Positions 13,862-21,265 of a stretch of 24,971 bases of DNA are shown in pieces. Source of the DNA: a virus. The stretch is from the IMG/VR virus record IMGVR_UViG_3300048068_000345, positions 1 through 24,971 of that record; one strand, written 5' to 3'. Every line of letters starts with the position of its first letter. Positions within the stretch are counted from its first letter, which is position 1. Position numbers and translations under genes: made by a program. The notes beneath the pieces were generated by a model. The model made no database searches. It was given only the letters and a program-made list of their open reading frames with translations, and was not told where the DNA came from.

Positions 13862-14190
13862 GCCACTTGGATCTCAGGGGGCTTACCGTTATCACTTACG
13901 CCTAAGATACCTTCTGGATCACCTAGCCAAAATCGAATATTTTTATCATCATCAAGTCTTAGGTCTTGTCCTTGTGACCATCTGCCATGCTGCATTAGTA
14001 CCCAATCACCAACTTTTACATCGTTCTGATCTGGTCCCACTGCATATACTTCTGCCCATCGTGGTCTAATACCTCTATCGCCTGCTTCTGTTGTACTATC
14101 ATCTAAATGAATAAGTCCATTTAGTTTTTTAAATCCTGTGTCCATATTAGTAAGAATAATTTTATTTCCAATTGGAGATAACGTTTTCAT
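13858..14190 (-). CDS. GroES-like co-chaperonin (gp31-like)
   Basis: 110 residues from ATG 14190, chosen for its AAGGAATT site; a longer reading upstream has no such site. Length equals T4 gp31 (111) rather than longer host proteins. It starts with the GroES-type strand LSPIGNKIIL, followed by a Gly/Thr-rich mobile-loop region (about 17-40) and the core RWAEVYAVGPDQNDVKVGDWVLMQHGRW (split here: 44-59 and 60-71). Known role: capping the host GroEL cage to fold phage capsid proteins. It overlaps the next gene by 4 bases. Confidence 0.8.
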   Translation of the reverse strand: MKTLSPIGNKIILTNMDTGFKKLNGLIHLDDSTTEAGDRGIRPRWAEVYAVGPDQNDVKVGDWVLMQHGRWSQGQDLRLDDDKNIRFWLGDPEGILGVSDNGKPPEIQVA

Positions 14191-14200
14191 TATTAATTCC

Positions 14201-14626
14201 TTATTTTGATTTTTTAGATTTGTTTTTCTTTGTTTCATCTGCTTTAATAAAATTGCCGTCAGCATCTTCTACCCATTCTGGATCAGTATTTTCTGCTACT
14301 GGTTCTGAAAAAGGTTCTGGTAATGGTCCGGGACTAACCTCTTGAATTATAGGCTCTTCCCAATCATCTTCCATTGGTTTATCTTGCATTTTAGGCGCTG
14401 GGGTATCATCTAACTTGATACTTGCAGATTTGACTGCGTTTGGATTATTACGATTATAATGTTCTCTTGCTATTTCATCAGCACTTTTCATAACTCTGCC
14501 TGCACGACCAAGCTTATCGCCACGTGCATTAGAAGCGGTATTACCTACTGTTATATTTTTATCTTGTTGCGCTAACAATTTACCAATATCAATATTAACA
14601 CCTCGCATACTTTTATAATTTTTCAT
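14201..14626 (-). CDS. Conserved T4-like phage protein, disordered tail
   Basis: 141 residues. Residues 1-60 are conserved in type (MRGVNIDIGKLLAQQ, NARGDKLGRAGRVMKS), while 70-141 are Pro/Glu/Asp-rich and end in a run of Lys, probably disordered. I recognise the N-terminal pattern from marine T4-like phages, where it is annotated as unknown or structural. GAAGG precedes ATG 14626. It lies 10 bases before the gp31-like gene. Confidence 0.65.
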   Translation of the reverse strand: MKNYKSMRGVNIDIGKLLAQQDKNITVGNTASNARGDKLGRAGRVMKSADEIAREHYNRNNPNAVKSASIKLDDTPAPKMQDKPMEDDWEEPIIQEVSPGPLPEPFSEPVAENTDPEWVEDADGNFIKADETKKNKSKKSK

Positions 14627-14639
14627 ACCTTCGCCTTCT

Positions 14640-15191
14640 TTATCTAAGGAACTCTTTCCAATCTAGGTCATAGTGAATACTATTTATCTTATGTACCCCT
14701 ATCAAGTATAGCACATAACTTGCTACACTACTTCCGCGACCAACTCCCCATACTATTTTATTTTCTTGCATATAATCTACTAAATAAATCATATATCGTA
14801 ATAGCATAATCATATCACGCTTTAAGAATTCTGTTAATTCTTCATTGACTCTTATTAATTCCTGTTCAGTATTACATAATTTTTTTACGTAATCAGTCAC
14901 ATCAATTGTTTTATATTCATCTGGCATAAACCATTTTGATTGATTGTCTTTATCGAACTCTGCCAATTCTGTAGTTATTATTTCAATGGGTTTTATAGTA
15001 TTAATGTTTAAATAATTACTTTGAATAGCAGTATTGTATTTTTCAAAATCTTCATGCCACTCTACACATTCTATAGATTCAATATTTTCTTGGTTGTATA
15101 GCATTTCATATAAGTCATGCCGATTATATACAACTCTACCATATTGATCTTTTAATGAATCAATCCGTGACGATTTTTGGCTGCCAATCAT
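14640..15191 (-). CDS. DnaE-like fragment with GRGSS motif
   Basis: 183 residues. About 125-183 match the part of bacterial DNA polymerase III alpha just before the active site: a helix (MIYLVDYMQENKIVWG), then GVGRGSSVASYVLYLIG (149-165) and a YDLDWKEFL end, which parallels GPGRGSAAGSLVAYLLG and YDLLFERFL in DnaE. In DnaE the catalytic PDFDxD follows directly, but this protein stops there, so it cannot be a polymerase alone. The first 110 residues are not recognised. It may be a split or remnant polymerase, or a protein using this fold for another task. It overlaps the upstream gene by 32 bases. Confidence 0.6.
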   Translation of the reverse strand: MIGSQKSSRIDSLKDQYGRVVYNRHDLYEMLYNQENIESIECVEWHEDFEKYNTAIQSNYLNINTIKPIEIITTELAEFDKDNQSKWFMPDEYKTIDVTDYVKKLCNTEQELIRVNEELTEFLKRDMIMLLRYMIYLVDYMQENKIVWGVGRGSSVASYVLYLIGVHKINSIHYDLDWKEFLR

Positions 15192-15828
15192 GTATTTTTA
15201 TAACCTCACCTGGATCATCAACAAGTTTTAACTCACCGAGGATTACTTGTTGTATTTCATTTAATACATTATCATATTCTGGTGGGTTTGTCAAGTCTGT
15301 TTCTTCATTTACCTCATAATCAATTGTTTCAGGTGATTGTCTAAACCACCATGGTGTATCATAATAATATTCTTTTTGACCGATCCATGTTTCTAGACTC
15401 GGCAATGCAGGATAATCTTCATCAGCATATGTATAACTCATTGTGGGATTTTCAAACTTACTTGTAATCTTCACACTTATAATATCTATATGTCCATCTG
15501 CGATTGTATTAAGTTTAGCATGTAGTGTCATAGCGATAATGTCACTTGTAGGAACATATGGGAGCATAACTATCTTATTATTTATTTCACTTAATTTTAT
15601 TGGTGCTGATTTATGCGTAAAAATGCTTTGATGTAATACTTCTTCTAAGAAGAATTTTACTTTTAGAAATGCTGCATTTCCCATAGCAATATCTCCGGTA
15701 CACCAAACAAACTCAATTTCTGCATCAAAAATTTCTGAATATAAAGATGCCTCCGCTTGTATTAATGTCGTACTAAACATTGTCTTAAATGTTGTAAAAC
15801 TATTTGCTGTAACTACTGTATCGGTCAT
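15160..15828 (-). CDS. Hypothetical phage protein (222 aa)
   Basis: 222 residues, soluble, acidic; N-terminal half of strand and helix with FVWCTGDIAMGNAAFLKVKF, C-terminal half with Trp/Tyr-rich loops (YYYDTPWWFRQSPE) and an acidic helix before the end. No motif recognised. Start at 15828 overlaps the upstream gene by 4 bases (ATGA). Part of the long MazG-gp31 run. Function unknown. Confidence 0.6.
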   Translation of the reverse strand: MTDTVVTANSFTTFKTMFSTTLIQAEASLYSEIFDAEIEFVWCTGDIAMGNAAFLKVKFFLEEVLHQSIFTHKSAPIKLSEINNKIVMLPYVPTSDIIAMTLHAKLNTIADGHIDIISVKITSKFENPTMSYTYADEDYPALPSLETWIGQKEYYYDTPWWFRQSPETIDYEVNEETDLTNPPEYDNVLNEIQQVILGELKLVDDPGEVIKIHDWQPKIVTD

Positions 15829-16196
15829 TTTTTATAACTCTCTTCTAGTTCTATTTTATTTGTATTCGCTATACCTTCATATAGCCAATATACGTTTTCA
15901 TCAATATCAGTATCATTTTCATCAGTATAAAAATCATACATGAAAAACACCTTAGGAAATAACTTACTTAATGGTTTAATAAAATCAATTAAATTAATGT
16001 GGCGACAGTTGGTTATAAATCTTAATACATCATGTCCGTTATCCCAAGCCATATCTTCAAAATTAAGACAATCATTATTGGATTTGGTCCATGAATCTTT
16101 TATATATTCATAAAATTTAGTAGTTTCTATATCTGTTCCATCTACTGTTATACTATGATATGTTTTAATAATACTTTCATTCTTCGTCTGGGTCAT
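15825..16196 (-). CDS. Hypothetical acidic protein (123 aa)
   Basis: 123 residues, acidic, with Asp-rich loops (DENDTDIDEN, near 94-103) and hydrophobic stretches (LFPKVFFMYDFY). GGAGAAG lies before ATG 16196, inside the end of the upstream gene, overlapping by 20 bases. No motif recognised. Function unknown. Confidence 0.58.
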   Translation of the reverse strand: MTQTKNESIIKTYHSITVDGTDIETTKFYEYIKDSWTKSNNDCLNFEDMAWDNGHDVLRFITNCRHINLIDFIKPLSKLFPKVFFMYDFYTDENDTDIDENVYWLYEGIANTNKIELEESYKK

Positions 16197-16425
16197 CTAC
16201 ATCTTCTCCTACAACTAGGGATTCTGGGGTGCGACCGCTAATGATATCAAATCGCTGCCGTTCTAACCGCTCAGTTAATTCAAATTGCAGCATTTCTAAT
16301 ATACCCTGCAATTGTTCAACCGCATCGTCTAGCCCCATTGAATGAGCAATGTTCATTTTTTTCTGAACATCAGTCATTTTTGTGTCTAGTTCCTCTTCGG
16401 AGAGACTCTTATACTCTTGAAACAT
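16177..16425 (-). CDS. Coiled-coil protein (82 aa)
   Basis: 82 residues, with residues 5-58 a long charged helix likely to form a coiled coil (SEEELDTKMTDVQKKM, LQGILEMLQFELTERLERQR) and an acidic, disordered tail ending DVDDPDEE. AAGGAAT precedes ATG 16425. It follows MazG by 47 bases. Small coiled-coil proteins of this type are common in T4-like phages; function unknown. Confidence 0.6.
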   Translation of the reverse strand: MFQEYKSLSEEELDTKMTDVQKKMNIAHSMGLDDAVEQLQGILEMLQFELTERLERQRFDIISGRTPESLVVGEDVDDPDEE

Positions 16426-16472
16426 TATTTTATTCCTTATGTCTCTTTCCTATAGTTATTTAGTATAAGAAT

Positions 16473-16829
16473 TTATTTAATGAATTGTTTTAATTCTGGT
16501 GCTTTCCATCCTTCTGGCTTTAATACCTTACCATCTTCACGTTTAATTACTTTACCTGTTTCTGGATTAATCTTTGCAAAGTTAGTATTCATTACTTCAT
16601 TCCATGCTGCTTCACTATCCCAGCCTGCTGCACGAATAGCGCCCATAGTAACAACTAAAATATCAACTAGCGCATCAAGTTGCTCTACTTTATCTTCTGC
16701 AACAACTGCGTCTACTAATTCACCATACTCTTCATCAATTAATCCCAGATACATTTTATAATTTTCTGGAGATGATGGTTGGTCACATGCAGTTGCAAAG
16801 CGTTCAATATCATTAAATGGATTTGTCAT
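16473..16829 (-). CDS. mazG: MazG-like nucleotide pyrophosphohydrolase
   Basis: 118 residues of the all-alpha NTP pyrophosphatase fold. Metal-binding motifs: DEEYGEL (E34 and E37, giving ExxE) and LDALVDILV (D52, D56). Such enzymes cleave nucleoside triphosphates to monophosphates and pyrophosphate. Cyanophage MazG proteins hydrolyse dNTPs, and early proposals linked them to (p)ppGpp; the substrate here is not shown. GAGGT precedes ATG 16829. It has its own promoter and heads the long run of genes to 13154. Confidence 0.85.
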   Translation of the reverse strand: MTNPFNDIERFATACDQPSSPENYKMYLGLIDEEYGELVDAVVAEDKVEQLDALVDILVVTMGAIRAAGWDSEAAWNEVMNTNFAKINPETGKVIKREDGKVLKPEGWKAPELKQFIK

Positions 16830-16862
16830 ATTACCTCATAAGTTTATTTAATTATAGATTAC

Positions 16863-16891
16863 ATTATACATGATTTATTAATTAAATGCAA
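16863..16891 (-). promoter_or_regulatory. Promoter before mazG
   Basis: TTGCAT (16886-16891), 17 bp, perfect TATAAT (16863-16868). The start would be near 16856, about 27 bases before ATG 16829. The spacer is unlike the AACGAATCACT family, so it probably uses ordinary host sigma70. Confidence 0.65.
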
Positions 16892-16903
16892 TAGTTAATA
16901 TTT

Positions 16904-17059
16904 TTATTTTCTATTTTTTGCCTGATTATGTTGAACTGTATTGCGGGCTACATTGCTATTTTTTGTTATGAGAAGAATTGTATCATTCTCATCCACAACG
17001 ATATAATACAAAACCCTATGTCCTGTTTTCGTTCTACGTTCTTCAATTCTTGTTGTCAT
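16904..17059 (-). CDS. Small basic hypothetical protein (51 aa)
   Basis: The start is placed at ATG 17059, 13 bases after the putA stop; a longer reading would need a TTG at 17104 inside putA. 51 residues, basic, with a TKTGHRVLYYIVVDENDTIL strand pair and a basic, Asn/Gln-rich tail. Last gene of the COQ4-putA group. Function unknown. Confidence 0.5.
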   Translation of the reverse strand: MTTRIEERRTKTGHRVLYYIVVDENDTILLITKNSNVARNTVQHNQAKNRK

Positions 17060-17072
17060 ATTATCTTCACTC

Positions 17073-19916
17073 TCATTTTGATAATAATACAGTATTGCCT
17101 CCAATTGCAGTGGTATTGATACTCACATGCTTCTCCCAAACATATGATTTTAAATAATCTGGTCCGCCCGCTTTGGGTCCAGTACCTGACAATCCAATGC
17201 CACCAAATGGCTGTGTTTCTACTATTGCTCCAATTTGATCCCGATTGATGTAAATATTACCAACATTAACATTATTAATAATCCCATCATAAAAAGATGC
17301 TATTCTGGAATGAATACTCATGGTTAAACCAAATTTCGTTTCATTAATATATGATATAATGTCATCTAGTTCATCAACATCATATTCGTATACATGCAAC
17401 AGAGGTCCGAATATTTCCTTATCAAAATATTTTTTATAATCCGATACTAGATAAGCACTTGGTGGAATTGTTAAAGCAGGTAATTCAACACCATTTCTTG
17501 ATCTTGTCGCTATCAGTATTTCATTTTCTTCTAATACGGATATCCTATTTTGTATACTTCTAAATGCATCACCATCAATGACACGTGTAACATCAGTATT
17601 CAAATCATCACTGAACCCCATCTGCACAACTTTAATAGCATTTCCCAACATCTTTAAAATAGTATTAGCATTATCTTTTTGTACAAATAAAAATCTTGTT
17701 GCACTACAACGCTGTCCTGCACTATCAAATGCACCGTGTATTACATCTTTAACTAATTGTTCTGGTAAACACGTACTATCAGCAATCATACAATTAATGC
17801 CGCCAGTCTCTGCAATAAACGGTATAATAGGTCCGTCACGGTCTGCCAACACACGTTGAATACGCTTTGCAGTTTTATGTGAACCGGTAAATGTTATACC
17901 TTTAATTCTTTCGTCTGCTACTGCAAGTTCTGCATCCTTGGGATCAGTGGGACATAATCTAATAGCATAATCTGGTATACCGCATTCAAGCATACAACTA
18001 ACTGCAGTCTCAGCAACCTTAATTGTTTGTGGTGCAGATTTTGCTAATACAGTATTACCTGTTAGCAATGCTGCTATAATTGGTCCTACAAAAATAGCAA
18101 GTGGAAAATTCCATGGTGCTATAACCATCCACACACCGTGTGCCTGATATGTAGTTGTATTAATTTCGCCTGTATAACTTAACGTATCGCCTTGATTATA
18201 TAATTTTTCTGCTTGTTCAGCATAGTATCTAATAAAATCTATGGCTTCACGAACTTCGCCAATAGCGTTAGGATATGTTTTATTTGCATGTGTAACTAAA
18301 TTACTTGCTGCTTGTTCCATATGTGTTTCCAAATGATCAGCATATTCAAGAACTACTTTCTTTCGTTCATTGAATGTAGTTTTACTCCATTCTCTGTGAC
18401 CTTCATCTAGCACGGTAATACTATCGTTTACTGACAATTGTTCAGGTACAATAAATTCATAACTTGGTCTCCCCACCAGATATTCAATCCAGCTAGGGTC
18501 AGTTAAATCATATCCACGACTATTCTTACGATTGGAGTACAAATCTTCATATGTTGGTAATTTTTCTCGTTCTTTTTTTGCTTCTATAAATGGATCCACC
18601 AGTTGTTGATTAAAAACAAAACTAGTGTTTGCTCCATTTTCTAATAATCTACGGACAAGATATGCAAGTAAATCTTTATATTCGCCTACAGGTGCATACA
18701 CTCTAATACTAGTATTGTATGTTTTTCGTAGATGATCAAATAGTCCATCCCCCATACCATATAATTTTTGAAACTCAAATTCACCTCCTAGGGTTTCGTG
18801 GTAAAAATATATGGCTGCCACGGTGAATGGATTATGTGTGGCATATGCAGGCTTGATATACTCAGATAACATAATTTTTCTTGCGCATGCAAGATAACTT
18901 ATGTCGGTATATTCTTTACGTGAGAATACAGGATAGTGTAAGCCTTCTTGTTGTGCTATCTTTATTTCTGTATCCCAATATGCCCCTTTAACTAAACGGA
19001 CACATATCGATGTATTGGATTCTTCTGCAATATGTTCTAATGTATCTATTGCCCAGAACGCACGTTTTTGATATGCTTGGACTGCGAACCCAATTGTGTT
19101 CTCTTTAAATTTATGTGTTAATAATAATTCTTCTAATACCATTATACTTAAATCTAAACGTGATGCCTCTTCAGCATCAATAAACATAGTGGTATTTTTA
19201 TCTTCACAAAGTCTGGCAATTGCTGCTAATTTTGGGACTAAATGATGTATTACATCAGCATGATTTCTTAACTCATATCTTGGATGAATAGCACTTAGTT
19301 TAATACTAATGCTATCTTCAAACCATGCTGCAGCCTGTATATACTTTTCATAGTATGCGTTGGCATCTGGCCAATTTGTTGCTGCTTCGCCCAACATATC
19401 AACTGAGTATGAGTATGATTTATCTACTGCAATTTTTGCATCTTCAATGGTTTCGCCCATTACAAATATATTGCCCATTCGTTTAACAGATTCTTTAACA
19501 ATCTTACGAACTGTAGGCCAACCTAATCTACTAATTAAATTATTATATGCTGCAAAACTCTGTGCTTGAGTTAATGCTTTGCCACTTAAAGTCGCATAGA
19601 AACTATTTTGTGACAAAAGGTTCCAATCAGCATTTGTTAGTTTTTCTTTAATTAATTTATCTTGCGTTTTTTTATCTGGCGTTCTTAGTAAACATTCACA
19701 TAAAGTCATTAACGCAATGCCTTCATTGCCAGATAATTCATATGCAGTCATAAGTTGATGTATCATACTAGATTCATTAAATGCAGAATTAATTACATTT
19801 GATGTTTCTAAAATTTCGGTTCGGTCTTCTTTTGTAAGTCTTGAAGCAAGCATTAATTTTGGAATTAATTCTAGTTCATCCATTCTATAATATATATTAT
19901 GTTGATAAATTCTCAT
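17073..19916 (-). CDS. putA: PutA: bifunctional proline dehydrogenase/P5C dehydrogenase
   Basis: A complete 947-residue PutA. Residues about 1-110 are a helical N-terminal domain. The PRODH barrel has SIKLSAIHPRYE (204-215), VRLVKGAYWD (306-315), YATHN (358-362) and LVRRLLENGANTSFV (420-434) with the substrate-binding Arg pair 422-423. The aldehyde dehydrogenase half has PWNFP (601-605), FTGS (676-679), ETGG (703-706), catalytic Cys737 in SAGQRCSA, FGPLL (836-840) and QPFGGIGLSGTGPKAGG (902-918). It oxidises proline to glutamate in two steps, using FAD with electrons to ubiquinone, then NAD. It is the short, enzyme-only type (about 1000 residues), without the DNA-binding ribbon-helix-helix. 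ETGGQN has become ETGGIN; the catalytic residues are kept. ATG 19916 overlaps the COQ4-like stop by 4 bases. Confidence 0.93.
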   Translation of the reverse strand: MRIYQHNIYYRMDELELIPKLMLASRLTKEDRTEILETSNVINSAFNESSMIHQLMTAYELSGNEGIALMTLCECLLRTPDKKTQDKLIKEKLTNADWNLLSQNSFYATLSGKALTQAQSFAAYNNLISRLGWPTVRKIVKESVKRMGNIFVMGETIEDAKIAVDKSYSYSVDMLGEAATNWPDANAYYEKYIQAAAWFEDSISIKLSAIHPRYELRNHADVIHHLVPKLAAIARLCEDKNTTMFIDAEEASRLDLSIMVLEELLLTHKFKENTIGFAVQAYQKRAFWAIDTLEHIAEESNTSICVRLVKGAYWDTEIKIAQQEGLHYPVFSRKEYTDISYLACARKIMLSEYIKPAYATHNPFTVAAIYFYHETLGGEFEFQKLYGMGDGLFDHLRKTYNTSIRVYAPVGEYKDLLAYLVRRLLENGANTSFVFNQQLVDPFIEAKKEREKLPTYEDLYSNRKNSRGYDLTDPSWIEYLVGRPSYEFIVPEQLSVNDSITVLDEGHREWSKTTFNERKKVVLEYADHLETHMEQAASNLVTHANKTYPNAIGEVREAIDFIRYYAEQAEKLYNQGDTLSYTGEINTTTYQAHGVWMVIAPWNFPLAIFVGPIIAALLTGNTVLAKSAPQTIKVAETAVSCMLECGIPDYAIRLCPTDPKDAELAVADERIKGITFTGSHKTAKRIQRVLADRDGPIIPFIAETGGINCMIADSTCLPEQLVKDVIHGAFDSAGQRCSATRFLFVQKDNANTILKMLGNAIKVVQMGFSDDLNTDVTRVIDGDAFRSIQNRISVLEENEILIATRSRNGVELPALTIPPSAYLVSDYKKYFDKEIFGPLLHVYEYDVDELDDIISYINETKFGLTMSIHSRIASFYDGIINNVNVGNIYINRDQIGAIVETQPFGGIGLSGTGPKAGGPDYLKSYVWEKHVSINTTAIGGNTVLLSK

Positions 19917-20455
19917 AATCTTTTACTAGCCTTACTTCTTTTAAATAATGTCCTTTCAATATATCTATTGTGGCGAAGTATGTCTAAATTTATATCAAAT
20001 ATCGCACGAATTTCACCCATTGTTTTATTTTTATAAGGGTCAAAATCCACTTGATGTATATTTTTAGTCCGACGAGTCTTACCATAAATAATACCCATAT
20101 CAAACGCTATTAGTTCTCTTTCGCCAAAACGATATATTTTTGGAAATATATTCGATGCATAGTATTTATACAATGCCACATGCCAGTTTTTTAATGACGT
20201 TGCGTTGCCCATTGTATAACCTATAACAAATGCTTCATCTTGATTTAATAATCCTCTGCCCAATAATGCGTGAATGCAATCGTGTGATTCTAAACATATC
20301 GCACCTGGTAGACTAAATGGCGATTTGGGATTTTCTATTATCTTTACATACCAACTTATATCTATCGAGTCGCTGCCAGGTAAGGTATTTAATACAGAAA
20401 TGAGAGTGTCATTGCCGTTTTCTATTCCAGGATTCCAATCACTGTAGTGTAACAT
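19913..20455 (-). CDS. COQ4-like protein, ubiquinone-biosynthesis family signature
   Basis: 180 residues. Residues 58-74 hold HDCIHALLGRGLLNQDE, that is HDxxH-x11-E with H58, D59, H62 and E74. This exactly fits the metal-binding signature of COQ4, even to the HxLLG context. It is followed by a helix (AFVIGYTMGN) and, near 142-160, a KTMGEIRAIFDI segment like the COQ4 C-terminal region. COQ4 is needed for ubiquinone synthesis and is reported to act on the ring during its oxidative decarboxylation. The stop overlaps the putA start (ATGA), so translation is coupled. No good ribosome binding site precedes ATG 20455, which lies just after a terminator hairpin. The family call is by motif only. Confidence 0.6.
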   Translation of the reverse strand: MLHYSDWNPGIENGNDTLISVLNTLPGSDSIDISWYVKIIENPKSPFSLPGAICLESHDCIHALLGRGLLNQDEAFVIGYTMGNATSLKNWHVALYKYYASNIFPKIYRFGERELIAFDMGIIYGKTRRTKNIHQVDFDPYKNKTMGEIRAIFDINLDILRHNRYIERTLFKRSKASKRL

Positions 20456-20481
20456 AATAATATTTAGTCAGAATAAAAAGA

Positions 20482-20505
20482 ACCCGACTACCTAAGTAGC
20501 CGGGT
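20482..20505 (-). terminator. Rho-independent terminator upstream of COQ4-like gene
   Basis: Stem ACCCG-A-CTAC / GTAG-C-CGGGT with one mismatch and a 4-base loop. The minus strand continues TTCTTTTTATT. It should stop transcripts arriving from 20608-21139, leaving COQ4-putA to start anew or to depend on read-through. Confidence 0.75.
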
Positions 20506-20525
20506 CAAGTTTGCGAAGAGGACTA

Positions 20526-20546
20526 TAGGATGAATCATTCATCCTA
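20526..20546. promoter_or_regulatory. Perfect 21-bp palindrome
   Basis: TAGGATGAAT-C-ATTCATCCTA: two perfect 10-bp arms around one base, in the gap between the gene at 20608 and the terminator. As RNA it gives an 8-bp stem with loop ATCAT. It could be an operator for a dimeric regulator or an RNA-processing hairpin. Confidence 0.6.
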
Positions 20547-20607
20547 AAGTACAGAGAAATCAATCCCTGCATTAGTATTTAAAATAAAATTAAATAAAGA
20601 TAACTAT

Positions 20608-20940
20608 CTATAAAACTTTTTCTTGTAATAATGAATATACACACTCAATTACTTGTGTTGAGAACCCACCAATGTGCCAGTTATATTCCCCCATTGGAGT
20701 TGAAGGCTGTTTCCAATCATAAATTGTCGCAACAACAACTTCTTCTATAAAACTTCCAGGCGCATCTTGTAATTGAATTACAAATTCCAATGTCCATTCA
20801 ACTGTGACTTTATCATTTGACGTATATGTTGGTTCACCAAAAGCAGCAACAATATCAGCATATGTAGTATTAACATATCCCTGTAGTGCAGTACCATTGA
20901 CATTAACACTGGCATCATTTGTAATATTAATAATTTTCAT
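20608..20940 (-). CDS. Conserved phage protein (110 aa)
   Basis: 110 residues with the pattern ALQGYVNTTYADIVAAFGEPTY... then VATIYDWK and GEYNWHIGG, which I recognise as a recurrent small protein in T4-like marine phages and some bacteria; function unknown. It looks like a compact alpha/beta protein. AGGAG precedes ATG 20940, which overlaps the upstream stop as TAATG. Transcribed from 21111-21139 and ended by the terminator at 20482. Confidence 0.68.
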   Translation of the reverse strand: MKIINITNDASVNVNGTALQGYVNTTYADIVAAFGEPTYTSNDKVTVEWTLEFVIQLQDAPGSFIEEVVVATIYDWKQPSTPMGEYNWHIGGFSTQVIECVYSLLQEKVL

Positions 20941-21089
20941 TATACATCTCCTACCTTGAGATTTACTCGCTTTACACCGTTACGCTTTCCAATATAATAG
21001 AAGAACTTCTTTGCGTTTTCATACGTTTTGAATTTTTTTGTCTTTTTAGGATAGTTGTAGTAGCCATATTCAACAGTAAACATAATCAT
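20940..21089 (-). CDS. Small basic protein (49 aa)
   Basis: ATG 21089 (or 21083), TAA at 20940-20942. The product begins MIMFTVEYGYYNYPKKTKKF, is strongly basic and aromatic, and ends VKRVNLKVGDV. It lies about 15 bases after the expected start of promoter 21111-21139 and is coupled to the next gene (TAATG). Size and charge suggest nucleic acid or protein binding; function unknown. Confidence 0.6.
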   Translation of the reverse strand: MIMFTVEYGYYNYPKKTKKFKTYENAKKFFYYIGKRNGVKRVNLKVGDV

Positions 21090-21110
21090 TCCTTCTCAAC
21101 TTATACACTC

Positions 21111-21139
21111 TTTATATAGTGATTCGTTTAAGATGTCAA
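21111..21139 (-). promoter_or_regulatory. Early-type promoter, main family
   Basis: TTGACA (21134-21139), 17 bp, TATAAA (21111-21116), with core AACGAATCACTA. Downstream AGAGTGTATAAG matches the promoter at 23167. Confidence 0.87.
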
Positions 21140-21146
21140 GTATTAA

Positions 21147-21242
21147 TTATGTAATTACCATTAAAACGGCAATCGTGGGCATCAATATAAAAATTATAGA
21201 TGCCATAATAACATGAATACAATGCCAAACTGTCTTTTCCAT
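21147..21242 (-). CDS. Tiny membrane peptide (31 aa)
   Basis: ATG 21242 with a strong GGGGAGG 8 bases upstream, TAA at 21147-21149. The product begins MEKTVWHCIHVIMASIIFIL and is almost entirely one membrane helix. The ribosome binding site is among the best in the window, which supports translation. It follows the zincin-like gene by 23 bases. Function unknown. Confidence 0.5.
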   Translation of the reverse strand: MEKTVWHCIHVIMASIIFILMPTIAVLMVIT

Positions 21243-21265
21243 AGTATTATCCTCCCCTCTTGTTA

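Noticed and set aside
17060-17104. TTG start extending the small gene after putA
   Set aside because: It would begin inside putA; ATG 17059 is simpler.
17073-19916. PutA as host DNA contamination or misassembly
   Set aside because: It overlaps the upstream gene by 4 bases and has a tightly packed neighbour on the other side, in the same strand and style as the phage genes. Read coverage would still be needed to be certain.
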